A stretch of DNA of 64,000 bases from Streptomyces sp. DHE7-1 (GTDB lineage Bacteria > Actinomycetota > Actinomycetes > Streptomycetales > Streptomycetaceae). The stretch covers positions 7,594,001 to 7,658,000 of the forward strand of contig JACJDG010000003.1 of the NCBI GenBank assembly GCA_016432725.1, read 5' to 3'. How positions within the stretch are numbered: the stretch's first letter is position 1; the number at the start of each line of letters is the position of its first letter. Under the pieces are notes generated by a model. It saw only the letters and a program-made list of their open reading frames with translations. It was not told the DNA's origin and did no database searches. Shown in pieces: positions 9,196 through 17,624 of the stretch. Both the position numbers and the translations under genes were made by a program.

Positions 9196-9588
9196 ATGAA
9201 CTGGACCCTGGACACCTTCCTCGCCCAGGTCGCCGAACGCGCGGGCTACGACGGGCCGCAGCAGGGAGCCAGGGCCGTGCGGAACGTGCTGGAGGTGCTC
9301 GGCGCGCACCTGGTGGGCGACGACCGCACGGACCTGGCCGCGCTCCTGCCCGGAGGCTGCGGAGCGCTGCTGACCGCGAGCGCACCGGCCAGCGAACCGC
9401 TGACACCCGCGTCGTTCGTCGAGGCCGTGGCCGACCGCAGCCACGAGGACCTCGCCGAGGCCAGACGCGAGGTGGACGCCGTACTGCCCACTCTCGCCGA
9501 GCTGGCGGACCAGGCGCTGCTGCGCCGCCTCCTCACCCAGCTACCGCCGGGCCACGCCGGCCTGTTCGGCCGCACGGACCCCGGCTGA
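9196..9588 (+). CDS. DUF2267 domain protein
   Basis: A 130-residue all-helical protein beginning MNWTLDTFLAQVAERAGY, a classic start for DUF2267. The pattern of paired helices (RAVRNVLEVLGAHLV, FVEAVADRS, LLRRLLTQLPPGHAGLFG) matches the family along its length. AGGAGG precedes ATG 9196. DUF2267 proteins are often induced by general stress in actinomycetes, and this one follows a hemerythrin gene; the molecular function is not known. Confidence 0.85.
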   Translation: MNWTLDTFLAQVAERAGYDGPQQGARAVRNVLEVLGAHLVGDDRTDLAALLPGGCGALLTASAPASEPLTPASFVEAVADRSHEDLAEARREVDAVLPTLAELADQALLRRLLTQLPPGHAGLFGRTDPG

Positions 9589-9591
9589 CCG

Positions 9592-9620
9592 GCCCGGGCG
9601 GTCCGGTCGCCCGCCCGGGC
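9592..9620. terminator. Bidirectional hairpin terminator
   Basis: Perfect 10-base arms GCCCGGGCGG and CCGCCCGGGC with a 9-base loop, located between two convergent genes, 4 bases after the stop of the DUF2267 gene. Confidence 0.65.
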
Positions 9621-9648
9621 ACCGCGAACTCCGCGCCGGGCCGCCCGG

Positions 9649-10074
9649 TCAGTCCCCGACGGCCTGGAGGATGTCCTGCGGATCCAGGCCGGTGAGCTGA
9701 GCGATGCGGGGCGCGGGGATACCGGCGGTGAGGGCGCGGTGGACCAGTGACTGCCAGTCCTGCGTGGTGTCCCGGAACGTCAGCAGTTCGGACTCCAGGT
9801 CCGTCACGGACCGGGGCGCACAGGCGTGCTCGACCCGCAGCGTCTCCTCCTCGCTGAGGGGGACCGGAAGCCGCTCCGCCTCCTCCGGAACGAGCACCTC
9901 GGCCCCGGCCGGCAGGATCCTGACGTGCTCGGAGGAGGCGGGGATCCCGTGGGCGTGCAGCCAGCCCAGCACCGCCGGGCTGTCGGCACACTCCAGCTCA
10001 CCGACCGCGGACAAGGCCGCACCCAGACGCGGATGACGCTCCGGGAGAACGAACAGCAGGGCCTCGTCGGCCAT
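9649..10074 (-). CDS. Conserved hypothetical protein, HTH-like C terminus
   Basis: A 141-residue soluble protein starting MADEALLFVLPERHP. The middle is acidic and Leu-rich; the end (IPAPRIAQLTGLDPQDILQAV) looks like a helix-turn-helix recognition element. I do not recognise a named family, though similar short proteins with this C-terminal helix pair occur in streptomycetes. GAGAGG lies upstream of the ATG at 10074; an alternative start at 10092 is possible. Confidence 0.65.
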   Translation of the reverse strand: MADEALLFVLPERHPRLGAALSAVGELECADSPAVLGWLHAHGIPASSEHVRILPAGAEVLVPEEAERLPVPLSEEETLRVEHACAPRSVTDLESELLTFRDTTQDWQSLVHRALTAGIPAPRIAQLTGLDPQDILQAVGD

Positions 10075-10467
10075 GGTCGGCACCTCTCTCACAACAACAA
10101 CTGGGCAGGGACCCCATCCCTATCCCCTCCCCAGTCGATGTGCCCGCATCGCCATCGCTCACTCACTCCGTAGGCTGGCGGACTGATCGCGTGTGCGCAT
10201 CCGAGGGGCCCGCCTCCAGGACAATCCGCGGGCGGCGCTCGCTTGCAGGCGCCGGCGCGCGCGGCGCACACCGACGGGCCGCCGGCTGCCGAGATGCGTG
10301 GCGAGTCCTCTCCCGGCCTTGAATCGGTTGAAGCACGATTCACGCACAGGACACCCGGATCATAAGTTTGCGCAGGTCGCGGAGGTCGGGCATGGAAAGA
10401 CGCGGACCGCCCGAAAGGCGTCCTCCGTGTTGCGTCGAGTGCCGCGCCGTTGCCAGGCTTCCCCGGC
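10075..10467. other. Intergenic region with inverted repeat
   Basis: No convincing gene is present in these 393 bases between divergent genes. The only structure I see is an inverted repeat, TGAATCG at 10320-10326 and CGATTCA at 10336-10342, which could be an operator for the amylase-inhibitor gene. The same half-site recurs upstream of the WhiB gene. Confidence 0.4.
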
Positions 10468-10806
10468 ATGCGAACCAGAAGCGAAGTCGGGCGCCGGTCC
10501 CACGGCGGGACTGCGGCAGCCGTGTGCGCGGCCTCCCTGACCCTGCCCGTCCTCCTCGCGGCACCGGGCGAGGCCGCGCCCCGGACGGCTCCGGCGGCCC
10601 CCTCCTGCGTAGCGATGTACCAGAGCTGGCGGTACACCGAAGCCGGCAACGACTGCGCCGGCCCGGCGAACGTGCTGGTCGTCTACGAGGACGGGTTCGC
10701 GGGCCTGTGTTCCACCGTGGCGCCGTCCACGGTCCGGACGGTGGGTGAGGGGTATCTCGGCCCGCACGGCCGCGCCGACCACCTCGAGGCGTGTGAGCCG
10801 TCATGA
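10468..10806 (+). CDS. Secreted alpha-amylase inhibitor, tendamistat family
   Basis: A 112-residue exported protein: signal peptide over residues about 1-36, then a mature domain of about 75 residues. It carries the tendamistat landmarks: PSCVAMYQSWRY includes the Trp-Arg-Tyr triad that inserts into the amylase active site, and VVYEDGFAGLC, VGEGYLGPHG and the final EACEPS place four cysteines where the two family disulfides fall. Known members are 74-residue beta-sandwich proteins that bind mammalian-type alpha-amylases very tightly. The start is ATG 10468; a TTG at 10450 is possible. It is likely monocistronic. Confidence 0.92.
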   Translation: MRTRSEVGRRSHGGTAAAVCAASLTLPVLLAAPGEAAPRTAPAAPSCVAMYQSWRYTEAGNDCAGPANVLVVYEDGFAGLCSTVAPSTVRTVGEGYLGPHGRADHLEACEPS

Positions 10807-10886
10807 CGGAGTTCCGGCCGCTGCCGGGCGGGACCGGCTGACCATGACCGGCCGCAGGAACGTCGGCACGGGGCAGGCCGCGTCGA

Positions 10887-11786
10887 TCAGCCGGTGACGA
10901 CCGGGGGAGTGGTGCCGCCGAAGACGGGTGCGCTCCGCCGGCGGACCGCGGAGACCAGTCCGCCGGGCAGCTCCTCCGCCCGCGGCGGGGTGCTGATCGG
11001 GCGGCCGTAGGCGGCGGCGCGCTCGCGCAGGGTGTGGCCGACGGCCTCCCAGCCGTGCCCGGCCAGCCAGCCCACCGGGTCGTCGGGCATCTCCGAGATC
11101 CACATGGACGCCGCCGATCCCGGCGCGGCGTCCGCGCCGAAGCGCTCGATCACGCCGCGCGAGCCCAGTGTCAGCCCCAGCCGACTGCCTGCCGCCGACC
11201 GCGCGCCGATCCGGGCCAGCAGCAGCTCCACCGCGTCCTCGGGCAGATAGATCAGCAGTCCTTCGGCGATCCACGCGGTCGGCACGGCCGGGTCGTGCCC
11301 CGCCGCGGCCAGCGCGCCCGGCCAGTCCTCACGCAGATCCACCGCGACGGTGATCCGCTCGCAGCGCGCGACGGCCCGCTCCCTGCGCAGCACCGAGGCC
11401 TTGAAGTCCAGTGGGGCGGCGGTGTCGACCTCGAACAGCCGGGTGCCCTCGGGCCAGTCCATCCGGAAGGCCCGGCTGTCCATGCCGGCGCCGAGCAGCA
11501 CGACCTGCCGGACCCCGGAGGCGGAGGCCTCCCGCAACAGGTCGTCGAGGAACCTCGTCCTGATGACGACGGAGAACGACACGGCCTGGCGGCGGCGTCG
11601 CGCGGCCTCGTCATCGGGCAGCGGTGACGAGGAGGGCCACAGACCGCCGGCTGCGGCGAAGGCCTGTGCCAGGGGGTCGCGGAACAGCGCGTTCTCCCGC
11701 TCGGTCTCCAGCGCCCGTACCCTGGCCACCCCCACCGCCGTGGCCCACACTCCCGACGGCCGCACCCGCTGCTGCTCACCAGTCAC
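10887..11786 (-). CDS. SAM-dependent methyltransferase, LCM/TIGR00027 family
   Basis: A 299-residue class I methyltransferase of the leucine carboxyl methyltransferase-like group (TIGR00027). The SAM-binding motif is VVLLGAGMDSRAF, preceded by FSVVIRTRFLDDLL; TRLFEVDTAAPLDFK is the acidic loop that binds the ribose, and TAWIAEGLLIYLPEDAV is a family signature. Members methylate carboxyl or hydroxyl groups of small metabolites. A paralogue lies at 24419-25333. Its substrate is unknown; it stands alone between opposed genes. Confidence 0.9.
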   Translation of the reverse strand: MTGEQQRVRPSGVWATAVGVARVRALETERENALFRDPLAQAFAAAGGLWPSSSPLPDDEAARRRRQAVSFSVVIRTRFLDDLLREASASGVRQVVLLGAGMDSRAFRMDWPEGTRLFEVDTAAPLDFKASVLRRERAVARCERITVAVDLREDWPGALAAAGHDPAVPTAWIAEGLLIYLPEDAVELLLARIGARSAAGSRLGLTLGSRGVIERFGADAAPGSAASMWISEMPDDPVGWLAGHGWEAVGHTLRERAAAYGRPISTPPRAEELPGGLVSAVRRRSAPVFGGTTPPVVTG

Positions 11787-11879
11787 CGGGTCAGCCTAGA
11801 TGACCGATCCCGAAGGACCCGGCGAGTGGAACCGGCCGGATGTGAACGGGGCCGCGTACCGGGTGCGGCGGCCGGCCGG

Positions 11880-12906
11880 CTACAGATCGAGGACGACTTC
11901 GTCCGTAGGCGCGCTGCAGCAGACGAGGACCGTGCCGGTCTCGGGCAGCTCCAGGGGCTGGGTGGTGTAGGTGACGTCGCCGGTCAGGAGTTGGGTGACG
12001 CAGGTGTGGCAGACGCCGGTGCGGCAGGACCAGCGGGTGGGGATGTCGCAGGCCTCGGCGAGGTCGAGGAGCGAGGCGTGCGCGGGCGACCACGGGGTGC
12101 TCAGCGCGCTGCGCGCGAAGGTGACGAGCGGGCCCGTGCCGACCAGCCCGGGCGGCTGGTGCGGCCGGACCGCGGCGGCGGCCGTCACGCCGGGATTGAT
12201 GGCGGACAGGGCGCCGAACCGTTCCGTGTGGATCCGTTCCTCCGGCAGGCCGTGATCGCGCAGGAAGCCGCCGAGGTCGTCCATGAAGGCGAGCGGTCCG
12301 CAGAGGTAGGCGTCGGCGTCGGCGGGGATGCCCATGGCCCTCAGCGACTGCGCGGTGGGACGGCCCCGGACGAAGCCGGGGACGTCCTTATCCGAGGCCG
12401 TCGCGGCGGTGTAGTGGATGTGCTCGCGCGCGTCGGGGAGGCGGCCGAGAAGCGTGCGGGTCTCCGTCGCGAAGGCGTGGTGGGCGCGGTCGCGGGCGGC
12501 GTGGATCCACCAGACGGGACGCCGGTCCCGTGTGTCGGCGAGCTGGTGCAGCATGGCGAGCAGGGGAGTCGCCCCGATCCCGCGGACGCGAGGACGATCG
12601 GCCGGGTGCCCTCTTCGAGCACGAACGACCCGCGCGGGCTCGCGACGTCCACGAGGTCCCCGGGCCGGAGCACGGCATGGATGTAGCCGCTGAGCTTCCC
12701 GTGCGGCTCGTGCTTGACGCTGATGCGGTAGGTGCGCGCCGTGGGCGCGGAGGAGAGCGAGTAACTGCGTACCACCGGTCCGTCGTCGCCGACCGGGATG
12801 CGGACGGAGAGGTACTGGCCCGCGCGGGGTCCGGGCAGGGGGTGCCGTCGGCGCTGTCGAGGTGGACCGAGGAGATGGTGGGGGTCTCGGGCACGATACG
12901 GGTCAC
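11880..12906 (-). CDS. Ferredoxin-reductase-type oxidoreductase (two frameshifts)
   Basis: From GTG 12906 the order is an FAD-binding barrel (AGQYLSVRIP, then RSYSLSSAP, the flavin RxYS motif), an NAD(P)H-binding domain (VLASAG, MLHQLADT, AYLCGPLAFMDD) and a C-terminal plant-type [2Fe-2S] ferredoxin (CDIPTRWSCRTGVCHTC plus VLVCCSAP). It needs one extra base in the G5 run at 12838-12842 and another in the C3 run at 12579-12581; both repairs give expected family sequence. The GTG overlaps the TGA of the MOSC gene, so they are coupled. In this family the pair shuttles electrons to or from a molybdenum-cofactor sulfurase-like substrate. Confidence 0.85.
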
Positions 12907-13639
12907 GCGCAGGCTCCTGAAGCCGGGCCACCCCGGGTCCCGCTCCGGTTGCCGGGGCCGGCGCGCCCGTCCGTCCGTCCCTGTTCCCCCGCGGGCGGCC
13001 CGGCGTCGGCGAGTTCACGGAAGGACCGCTGCCATCCGGGGCTCAGCGCGGGGATGTTCAGTGCCCTGCGCAGTTTCGCGGGGTCGCGGTCGGGGAGGTA
13101 GAGCAGCGCGTCGGTGTCGGCCACGCTGAGCTCCTCCGGGCCCCTGCGGACCAGGGTGATGCCGTCACCGGCCCGGACGTGCCCCTCGGTGATCACACGC
13201 AGGTAGAAGCCGGGCCGGTGGTGGGCGACGAGGAGGGCGGCCATGGTGGGCTCACCCAGGCGCATGCCGACCCGGTAGCAGGTGACGCGCGGCTGGGTGA
13301 CCTCGAACTCGGCGTCACCGATGCGGTACCGGTCACCGATGCACACCTCGTGATCGGGCAGACCGTCGACGGTGAAGTTCTCCCCGAACATGCCGAAGAC
13401 CAGGTCGTCACGGCCGAGCTCCCTACGCCAGTACTCGTAAGACTGCAGCTGGTAGACGAGTACGGCGCGCATCTCGCCCCCGTGACCCGCCAGATCTCCC
13501 TGGCCGTCACCCTCGATGTTCAGCCGCCGGACCATGCGCGGCCCCTGAACGGCGGATTTCCAGGCCCCGTGTGCACGGTTCTCCCCTGCCAGGAGACGTC
13601 CCGGGGCTTGCCTACGTTGACGGACAGCAGCGTCGCCAT
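12903..13639 (-). CDS. MOSC domain protein (frameshifted)
   Basis: About 245 residues when repaired, resembling YiiM-like MOSC proteins. The N terminus MATLLSVNVGKPRDVSWQG is followed by VHTG and then, after one missing base in the C4 run at 13565-13568, AWKSAVQGP. Later motifs include LAGHGGEMRAVLVY, MFGENFTVDGL, VCIGDRYRIGDAEFEVTQPR and VTCYRVGMRLGE with the conserved MOSC cysteine. AGGAGG precedes ATG 13639. It is coupled by a GTGA overlap to the ferredoxin-reductase gene. MOSC proteins detoxify N-hydroxylated compounds or handle Mo-cofactor sulfur; the coupled reductase supports a redox role. Confidence 0.85.
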
Positions 13640-13816
13640 TGCGGACCTCCTGCGAAGTGGCAGGCCGGGGCAGTCGCTGATGGCGCCGGGTGCGCGCCGC
13701 GACCGATCCTAGTTCCGGCCCGCGCGTCCCGCCATCGAGGCCTGCGCGGCACGGACCTCCCGCTCCGGCACCGCGCCCGGCGGCACCTCCTGGGAATGGG
13801 CAGGTCCCGGGGCGGT

Positions 13817-14506
13817 TCAGGCGCAGCCGTGCCGCCAGTTCCAGCCGACGAAGGTGTGCCGCAGCACCACCTCGAACCGGCAGGAGGCGGTGCCGTCGGC
13901 GCCGAGGTCGAGGTAGGAGTGGTGGCCGTTGGCGTACCGGTTCCCGGTCGCGTCGAAGATGCCCCGGTAGGTGAAGTCCGCGTGCGCCTCGGAACGGGAG
14001 TCCGCGCAGCCGGCGGTGCAGTCGGTGCCGCGCGTGACCGATACCGGGGACCAACCGGCGTTCCAGGGTTCGCGGTTGTGCCGTTCGGTGGCATCGGTGG
14101 CGGCGCCGGTGACCCGGCCGCCGTCGGTGGTCCAGTCGGACGTCGTGTACAGCGCGGTCATCCGGATGCCGCAGCAGTCGTACATCTCGTTCCAGCTGGA
14201 GAGGTGGTGGGAGCCGTCCGCCGCGCCGGCCACGGTGGTCCGTCGGTCGCCGGTGGTCCCCTGCCCGGCGCGGTCCACCGGCATGAGCCGCACCGCACCG
14301 AACCGCGGGACGCAGTCCGCGCCGACGGAGACGTCCTGCTGCACCGCCGTGCCCGAGGGCGGTTCCGGCAGCGAGCTCGTCAGCCGCAGCGCGCCGCAGG
14401 AACGGGCCGCGGTCCCTGCCTCCTTCCCGACGGCCTGGGTGGCGGGGCCGACCGCGGCGAGGCCGGCGGCGGCGAGCATCACGAAAAGGGCGTACCGAGT
14501 GCGCAA
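13817..14506 (-). CDS. Cysteine-rich secreted protein of unknown function
   Basis: A 229-residue protein with a signal peptide (MRTRYALFVMLAAAGLAAVG, cleavage near residue 25). The mature part contains eight cysteines, including the adjacent pair in MYDCCGIRMTALYTT, and motifs NEPWNAG-like (REPWNAGWSPVSV) and GWNWRHGC at the end, so it is probably a disulfide-stabilised beta-rich protein. No family is recognised with confidence. It stands alone, downstream of a MOSC gene on the same strand but 178 bases away, and no operon link is evident. Confidence 0.75.
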   Translation of the reverse strand: MRTRYALFVMLAAAGLAAVGPATQAVGKEAGTAARSCGALRLTSSLPEPPSGTAVQQDVSVGADCVPRFGAVRLMPVDRAGQGTTGDRRTTVAGAADGSHHLSSWNEMYDCCGIRMTALYTTSDWTTDGGRVTGAATDATERHNREPWNAGWSPVSVTRGTDCTAGCADSRSEAHADFTYRGIFDATGNRYANGHHSYLDLGADGTASCRFEVVLRHTFVGWNWRHGCA

Positions 14507-14631
14507 GTCCCGTTCCTTCCGGTGGAGTCGGCTCCTGGCCGGTCTCAGACGGGAAACCTAACGTCCGGACGCGCACGCGCGGGGCCGTCGCCGGGAACTT
14601 GGCGGGAAGGTGCGGGTCCGTACATGGCCCG

Positions 14632-14838
14632 TCACCGGATGCGGGGCCGTTCGGGAGCCTCGACGCCGAGGACACGGTCGCGCGGGACGGGGAGTTCGGA
14701 GCGGATCCCGGCGACCCGGGCCATGTCGAGGTCCACCGTCACCGTCTCCTCCGTGGCGCCGGCCGCACCGAGGACGGTGCCCCACGGGTCGACGGCCACG
14801 CTGTGTCCGGCCTGCCGCACGGTCCCGGCGAACCCCGT
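14632..14838 (-). pseudogene. C-terminal remnant of a carbon-nitrogen hydrolase
   Basis: The frame reads TGFAGTVRQAGHSVAVDPWG, then VDLDMARVAGIRSELPVPRDR, which is the typical end of nitrilase-superfamily (carbon-nitrogen hydrolase) proteins. The frame begins immediately after the stop codon of the adjacent winged-helix gene, so the catalytic Glu-Lys-Cys part is missing. The junction at 14838/14839 suggests a deletion that fused the end of a hydrolase gene to an unrelated gene. It is unlikely to make a product. Confidence 0.7.
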
Positions 14839-15168
14839 CTAGTCAGTGTTCACCGTTCGGTGCGCCTCGTCCTGGGCGAGCAGCGAGAGCAGCGAGGCCA
14901 CGGTCAGCCCGATCCCGGCCTCCGCCGGATGGCGCAGCACCCTGGTGGGGTCGATCCGGTAGGTGTTGCTGCGCCCCTGCCGGGTGTGGGAGAGGTATCC
15001 GTCCTGCTCCAGATCGGTGATGATCTTCTGCACCGCGCGCTCGGTGAGCCGGCAGTGGGCGGCGATGTCGCGGATGCGGGCGTTGTGGTTGTCCGCGATG
15101 GCGGCCAGTACGCGGGCATGGTTCGTCAGGAACGTCCATCCGCTGTGTGACTCGGGCACTCCATCCAT
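14839..15168 (-). CDS. Winged-helix (MarR/ArsR-like) transcriptional regulator
   Basis: A 109-residue DNA-binding protein. Residues 12-75 form a winged helix-turn-helix: FLTNHARVLAAIADN, RIRDIAAHCRLTERAVQKII, TDLEQDGYLSHTRQGRSNTY (the wing). The remainder is a short helical tail. It lacks any ligand domain, so it may act through dimerisation or as a partner for another protein. Divergent from the STAS gene, with ACGTACTTT direct repeats between the two that are candidate binding sites. Confidence 0.85.
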   Translation of the reverse strand: MDGVPESHSGWTFLTNHARVLAAIADNHNARIRDIAAHCRLTERAVQKIITDLEQDGYLSHTRQGRSNTYRIDPTRVLRHPAEAGIGLTVASLLSLLAQDEAHRTVNTD

Positions 15169-15208
15169 GTTTCAAGTTTAGGGGCCCAGGCTTCACGCAT
15201 CCAAAAAC

Positions 15209-15243
15209 ACGTACTTTATTTCCGGCATCGACTGACGTACTTT
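15209..15243. promoter_or_regulatory. Direct repeats ACGTACTTT between divergent regulators
   Basis: Two identical 9-base copies, ACGTACTTT at 15209-15217 and at 15235-15243, start 26 bases apart (about 2.5 helix turns) in the 114-base gap between the winged-helix gene and the STAS gene. They may be regulator sites. No binding evidence exists. Confidence 0.4.
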
Positions 15244-15282
15244 GATCCCGAGGAACGCGTCGAGCGGATGACGGAGGGAGCC

Positions 15283-15801
15283 ATGTACGAGCCGGCCCAG
15301 CACGGAAAGTCCCTCGAGGTGCGGGAGGGCGCGGACGACGGCCGCGGCCCGGTGCCGCCGGGACCGGTGGTCGTCACCTACGCGTCGAGCGGATGCCGCA
15401 CCCGCGTGACCGTCCGCGGCGAACTCGATCTCGACGCCGGCCGCCATCTGCGCACCCGGCTCCACACCGCGCTCGCCGACTCGGCCTGCGGTCTCGACCT
15501 GGACCTGGGCAGGCTCGACTTCTGCGACTGCGCCGGCCTCGGCGTCCTGCTGGACCTGCGGCAGCACGCCCTGCGCCAGGGCAAGACCGTCACGTTCCGA
15601 GCCGTCGGCCCGGCCGTCGCCCGGCTGCTCGACCTCGTCGGTGCCCGGGAGCTGTTCACCGCCCCGCACTCCTGCCCGGCGACGGCGCGGCCGGCCGTCC
15701 GGGAGCGCCGCCCGGCCGCCGGTCACTCCTCGCCGGACTCGCTCACCACCGTGAGCAGCTGTTCCCGGCCGGCCAGGGCGTCCAGGGAGAGCGTTCGATA
15801 G
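15283..15801 (+). CDS. STAS-domain anti-sigma factor antagonist
   Basis: About 172 residues, residues 30-130 forming a STAS domain (TRVTVRGELDLDAGRHLRTR, DLDLGRLDFCDCAGLGVLLD). The DxxGLGVL region is where a Ser is usually phosphorylated; here the position reads DCAGLG, so the phosphoacceptor is Cys-flanked rather than a clear Ser, as in some non-phosphorylated antagonists. GGAGGGAG supports ATG 15283. The gene's 3' end overlaps the convergent RecQ gene by 79 bases. It would bind an RsbW-like ATPase; several such ATPases are nearby. Confidence 0.82.
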   Translation: MYEPAQHGKSLEVREGADDGRGPVPPGPVVVTYASSGCRTRVTVRGELDLDAGRHLRTRLHTALADSACGLDLDLGRLDFCDCAGLGVLLDLRQHALRQGKTVTFRAVGPAVARLLDLVGARELFTAPHSCPATARPAVRERRPAAGHSSPDSLTTVSSCSRPARASRESVR

Positions 15802-17417
15802 CCGACCTCGTCGAAGAGCACCGTGATGCGGTCCCCGTCCTCGCTCAGCACGGTGCCACGTCCCCACTCGGCGTGCCGCACCGGCGCCCCGGCCGGATAG
15901 GGGCCGCCGTCCGACGGCACCTCCTCGACCACCCCGTCGCCGCCCCCGGCCTCCCGCTCGTCGCACACGTCGCAGTTGCCGCACGCCGGCTCGGACCGCT
16001 CGCCGAAGTAGCCGAGGAGGAAGCGCCGGCGGCAGCCGGTCGCCTCGGCGTACGCCCGGGCCATGTCCACCCGTGACCGGTCCATCCGCTTGTGCGCCTC
16101 CGCGCCGTCCGCGGCCCGTCGCACGGCGCTGGACGGCTTCATGCCCGGGACCGGCCGGATGGCCCCCGAGGCGTCCGTGACCACGGCGCCGGCCTCCTCC
16201 AGCAGGTTCACGGCCGTGGTGACCCGGGTGCGGGACGTACCGACGTCCCGGCGCAGTTCATCCAGGTCCGGGGGATCGCCGGAGCCGTCGCGCACCGTCC
16301 GTGCCACCGCGTCCACGGTTTCCGGCCGGACCGTACGGCTGCTGAAGTACGCCTGCATCCCCGTGTCCTCGGCCCGGTAGTGCAGCACCGCGAGGGCGGG
16401 CCGCCCGTCGCGGCCGCAGCGGCCGATCTCCTGGTAGTAGGCGTCCAGGGAGCCGGGCAGGCAGGCGTGCAGCACGAACCGCACGTCCTCCTTGTCGATG
16501 CCCATGCCGAAGGCCGAGGTGGCCACCACGACATCCGTCCCGCCCGCCAGGAACGCCTCGTGGACGCGCCGGCGTTCGGCGGCGCGCATACCCGCGTGGT
16601 ACGCCTCGGCGGCGAACCCGAGAGACGCCAGCTCCGCCGCGTACGACTCGCTGTCCTTCCGGGTCGCCGCGTAGACGATGCCCGGCTTCGCGGCGGCGGC
16701 GGCCGCCTCGACGACCACGCGCCGCCGCTCGGTGTCGTCCAGGTGGCGGCACGCCTCGAGTCTGATGTTGGGGCGGTCGAAACCGGTGACCAGCCGGCGC
16801 GGCCGGTCCATGTCCAGCCGCTCCACGATGTCCTGCCGCACCGGTGGCGCGGCGGTCGCGGTGAGCGCGAGTACGGGAGGCCGGCCCAGTCGCCGTGCCG
16901 CCTGACCGAGACGCAGGTAGTCGGGCCGGAAGTCATGACCCCAGGACGACACGCACTGGGCCTCGTCCACCACGAAGAGGCTGGGCCGCACCTCGGCCAG
17001 TCGCCCCACGACCTGTTCGTTGGCCAGTTGCTCGGGAGAGAGGTAGACGTAGCGCACGGCGCCTTCCCCGACCGCTTCCCAGGCGGCATCCGCCTCGGCC
17101 ACGGTCAGGTCGGAGTTCACGGCGACGGCGCCCGGGCCGCCGTCGCCGCCGGGCAGCCCGGCGATCTGGTCCCGCTGCAGCGCGAGCAGGGGCGACACGA
17201 CCACCACCGGCCGGGGCAGCAGCAGAGCGGGAACCTGGTACACGGCGGACTTGCCGGATCCCGTCGGCATGACGACGAGGGCGTCCCGCCCCTCCAGCAC
17301 CCACCGCATGGCGGTGAGCTGCTCAGGACGCAGCTCGTCCCAGCCGAACACCTCGGCCGCCGTCTCCCGCAGGCGCCGGGTCGGCCCTCGGCCCATGTGC
17401 TGTGCTTCATCGGTCAT
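15723..17417 (-). CDS. recQ: RecQ-type DNA helicase
   Basis: About 564 residues from ATG 17417. Motifs in order: Walker A MPTGSGKSAVYQVPAL, helicase motif II VVDEAQCVSSWGHDFRPDY (DEAQ in place of the usual DEAH), ALTATAAPPVRQDI, motif VI QEIGRCGRDGRPA, and a zinc-binding RecQ C-terminal element (CRRRFLLGYFGE, CGNCDVC). Residues after 500 form a divergent C-terminal domain, without a clear HRDC. Superfamily 2 RecQ helicases unwind recombination and replication intermediates. The 3' end overlaps the convergent STAS gene. Confidence 0.92.
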   Translation of the reverse strand: MTDEAQHMGRGPTRRLRETAAEVFGWDELRPEQLTAMRWVLEGRDALVVMPTGSGKSAVYQVPALLLPRPVVVVSPLLALQRDQIAGLPGGDGGPGAVAVNSDLTVAEADAAWEAVGEGAVRYVYLSPEQLANEQVVGRLAEVRPSLFVVDEAQCVSSWGHDFRPDYLRLGQAARRLGRPPVLALTATAAPPVRQDIVERLDMDRPRRLVTGFDRPNIRLEACRHLDDTERRRVVVEAAAAAAKPGIVYAATRKDSESYAAELASLGFAAEAYHAGMRAAERRRVHEAFLAGGTDVVVATSAFGMGIDKEDVRFVLHACLPGSLDAYYQEIGRCGRDGRPALAVLHYRAEDTGMQAYFSSRTVRPETVDAVARTVRDGSGDPPDLDELRRDVGTSRTRVTTAVNLLEEAGAVVTDASGAIRPVPGMKPSSAVRRAADGAEAHKRMDRSRVDMARAYAEATGCRRRFLLGYFGERSEPACGNCDVCDEREAGGGDGVVEEVPSDGGPYPAGAPVRHAEWGRGTVLSEDGDRITVLFDEVGYRTLSLDALAGREQLLTVVSESGEE

Positions 17418-17624
17418 GGCGCGACGCCCGTTCCGTCCGGCAATCCACAGTGCGCCGCTCGACGCGGCGCTGCTCCGGGTCACCGGGTGCGTTCCCCGCA
17501 AACACGGCGCGGCGGCCGGACGAGGTCACGACACCGCCGTCCGGCCGCACCGTCCGCTGCGGCACCGCTGCCCGATGCCCGCCGCCCGGACGTCCTGTAC
17601 GCCGGGACCCCGGCCGTGTCCGCC

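Noticed and set aside
12903..14675. One long minus-strand reading frame
   Set aside because: Only the part up to about 13568 is MOSC; beyond it the residues are antisense or out of frame to the secreted protein at 13817-14506.
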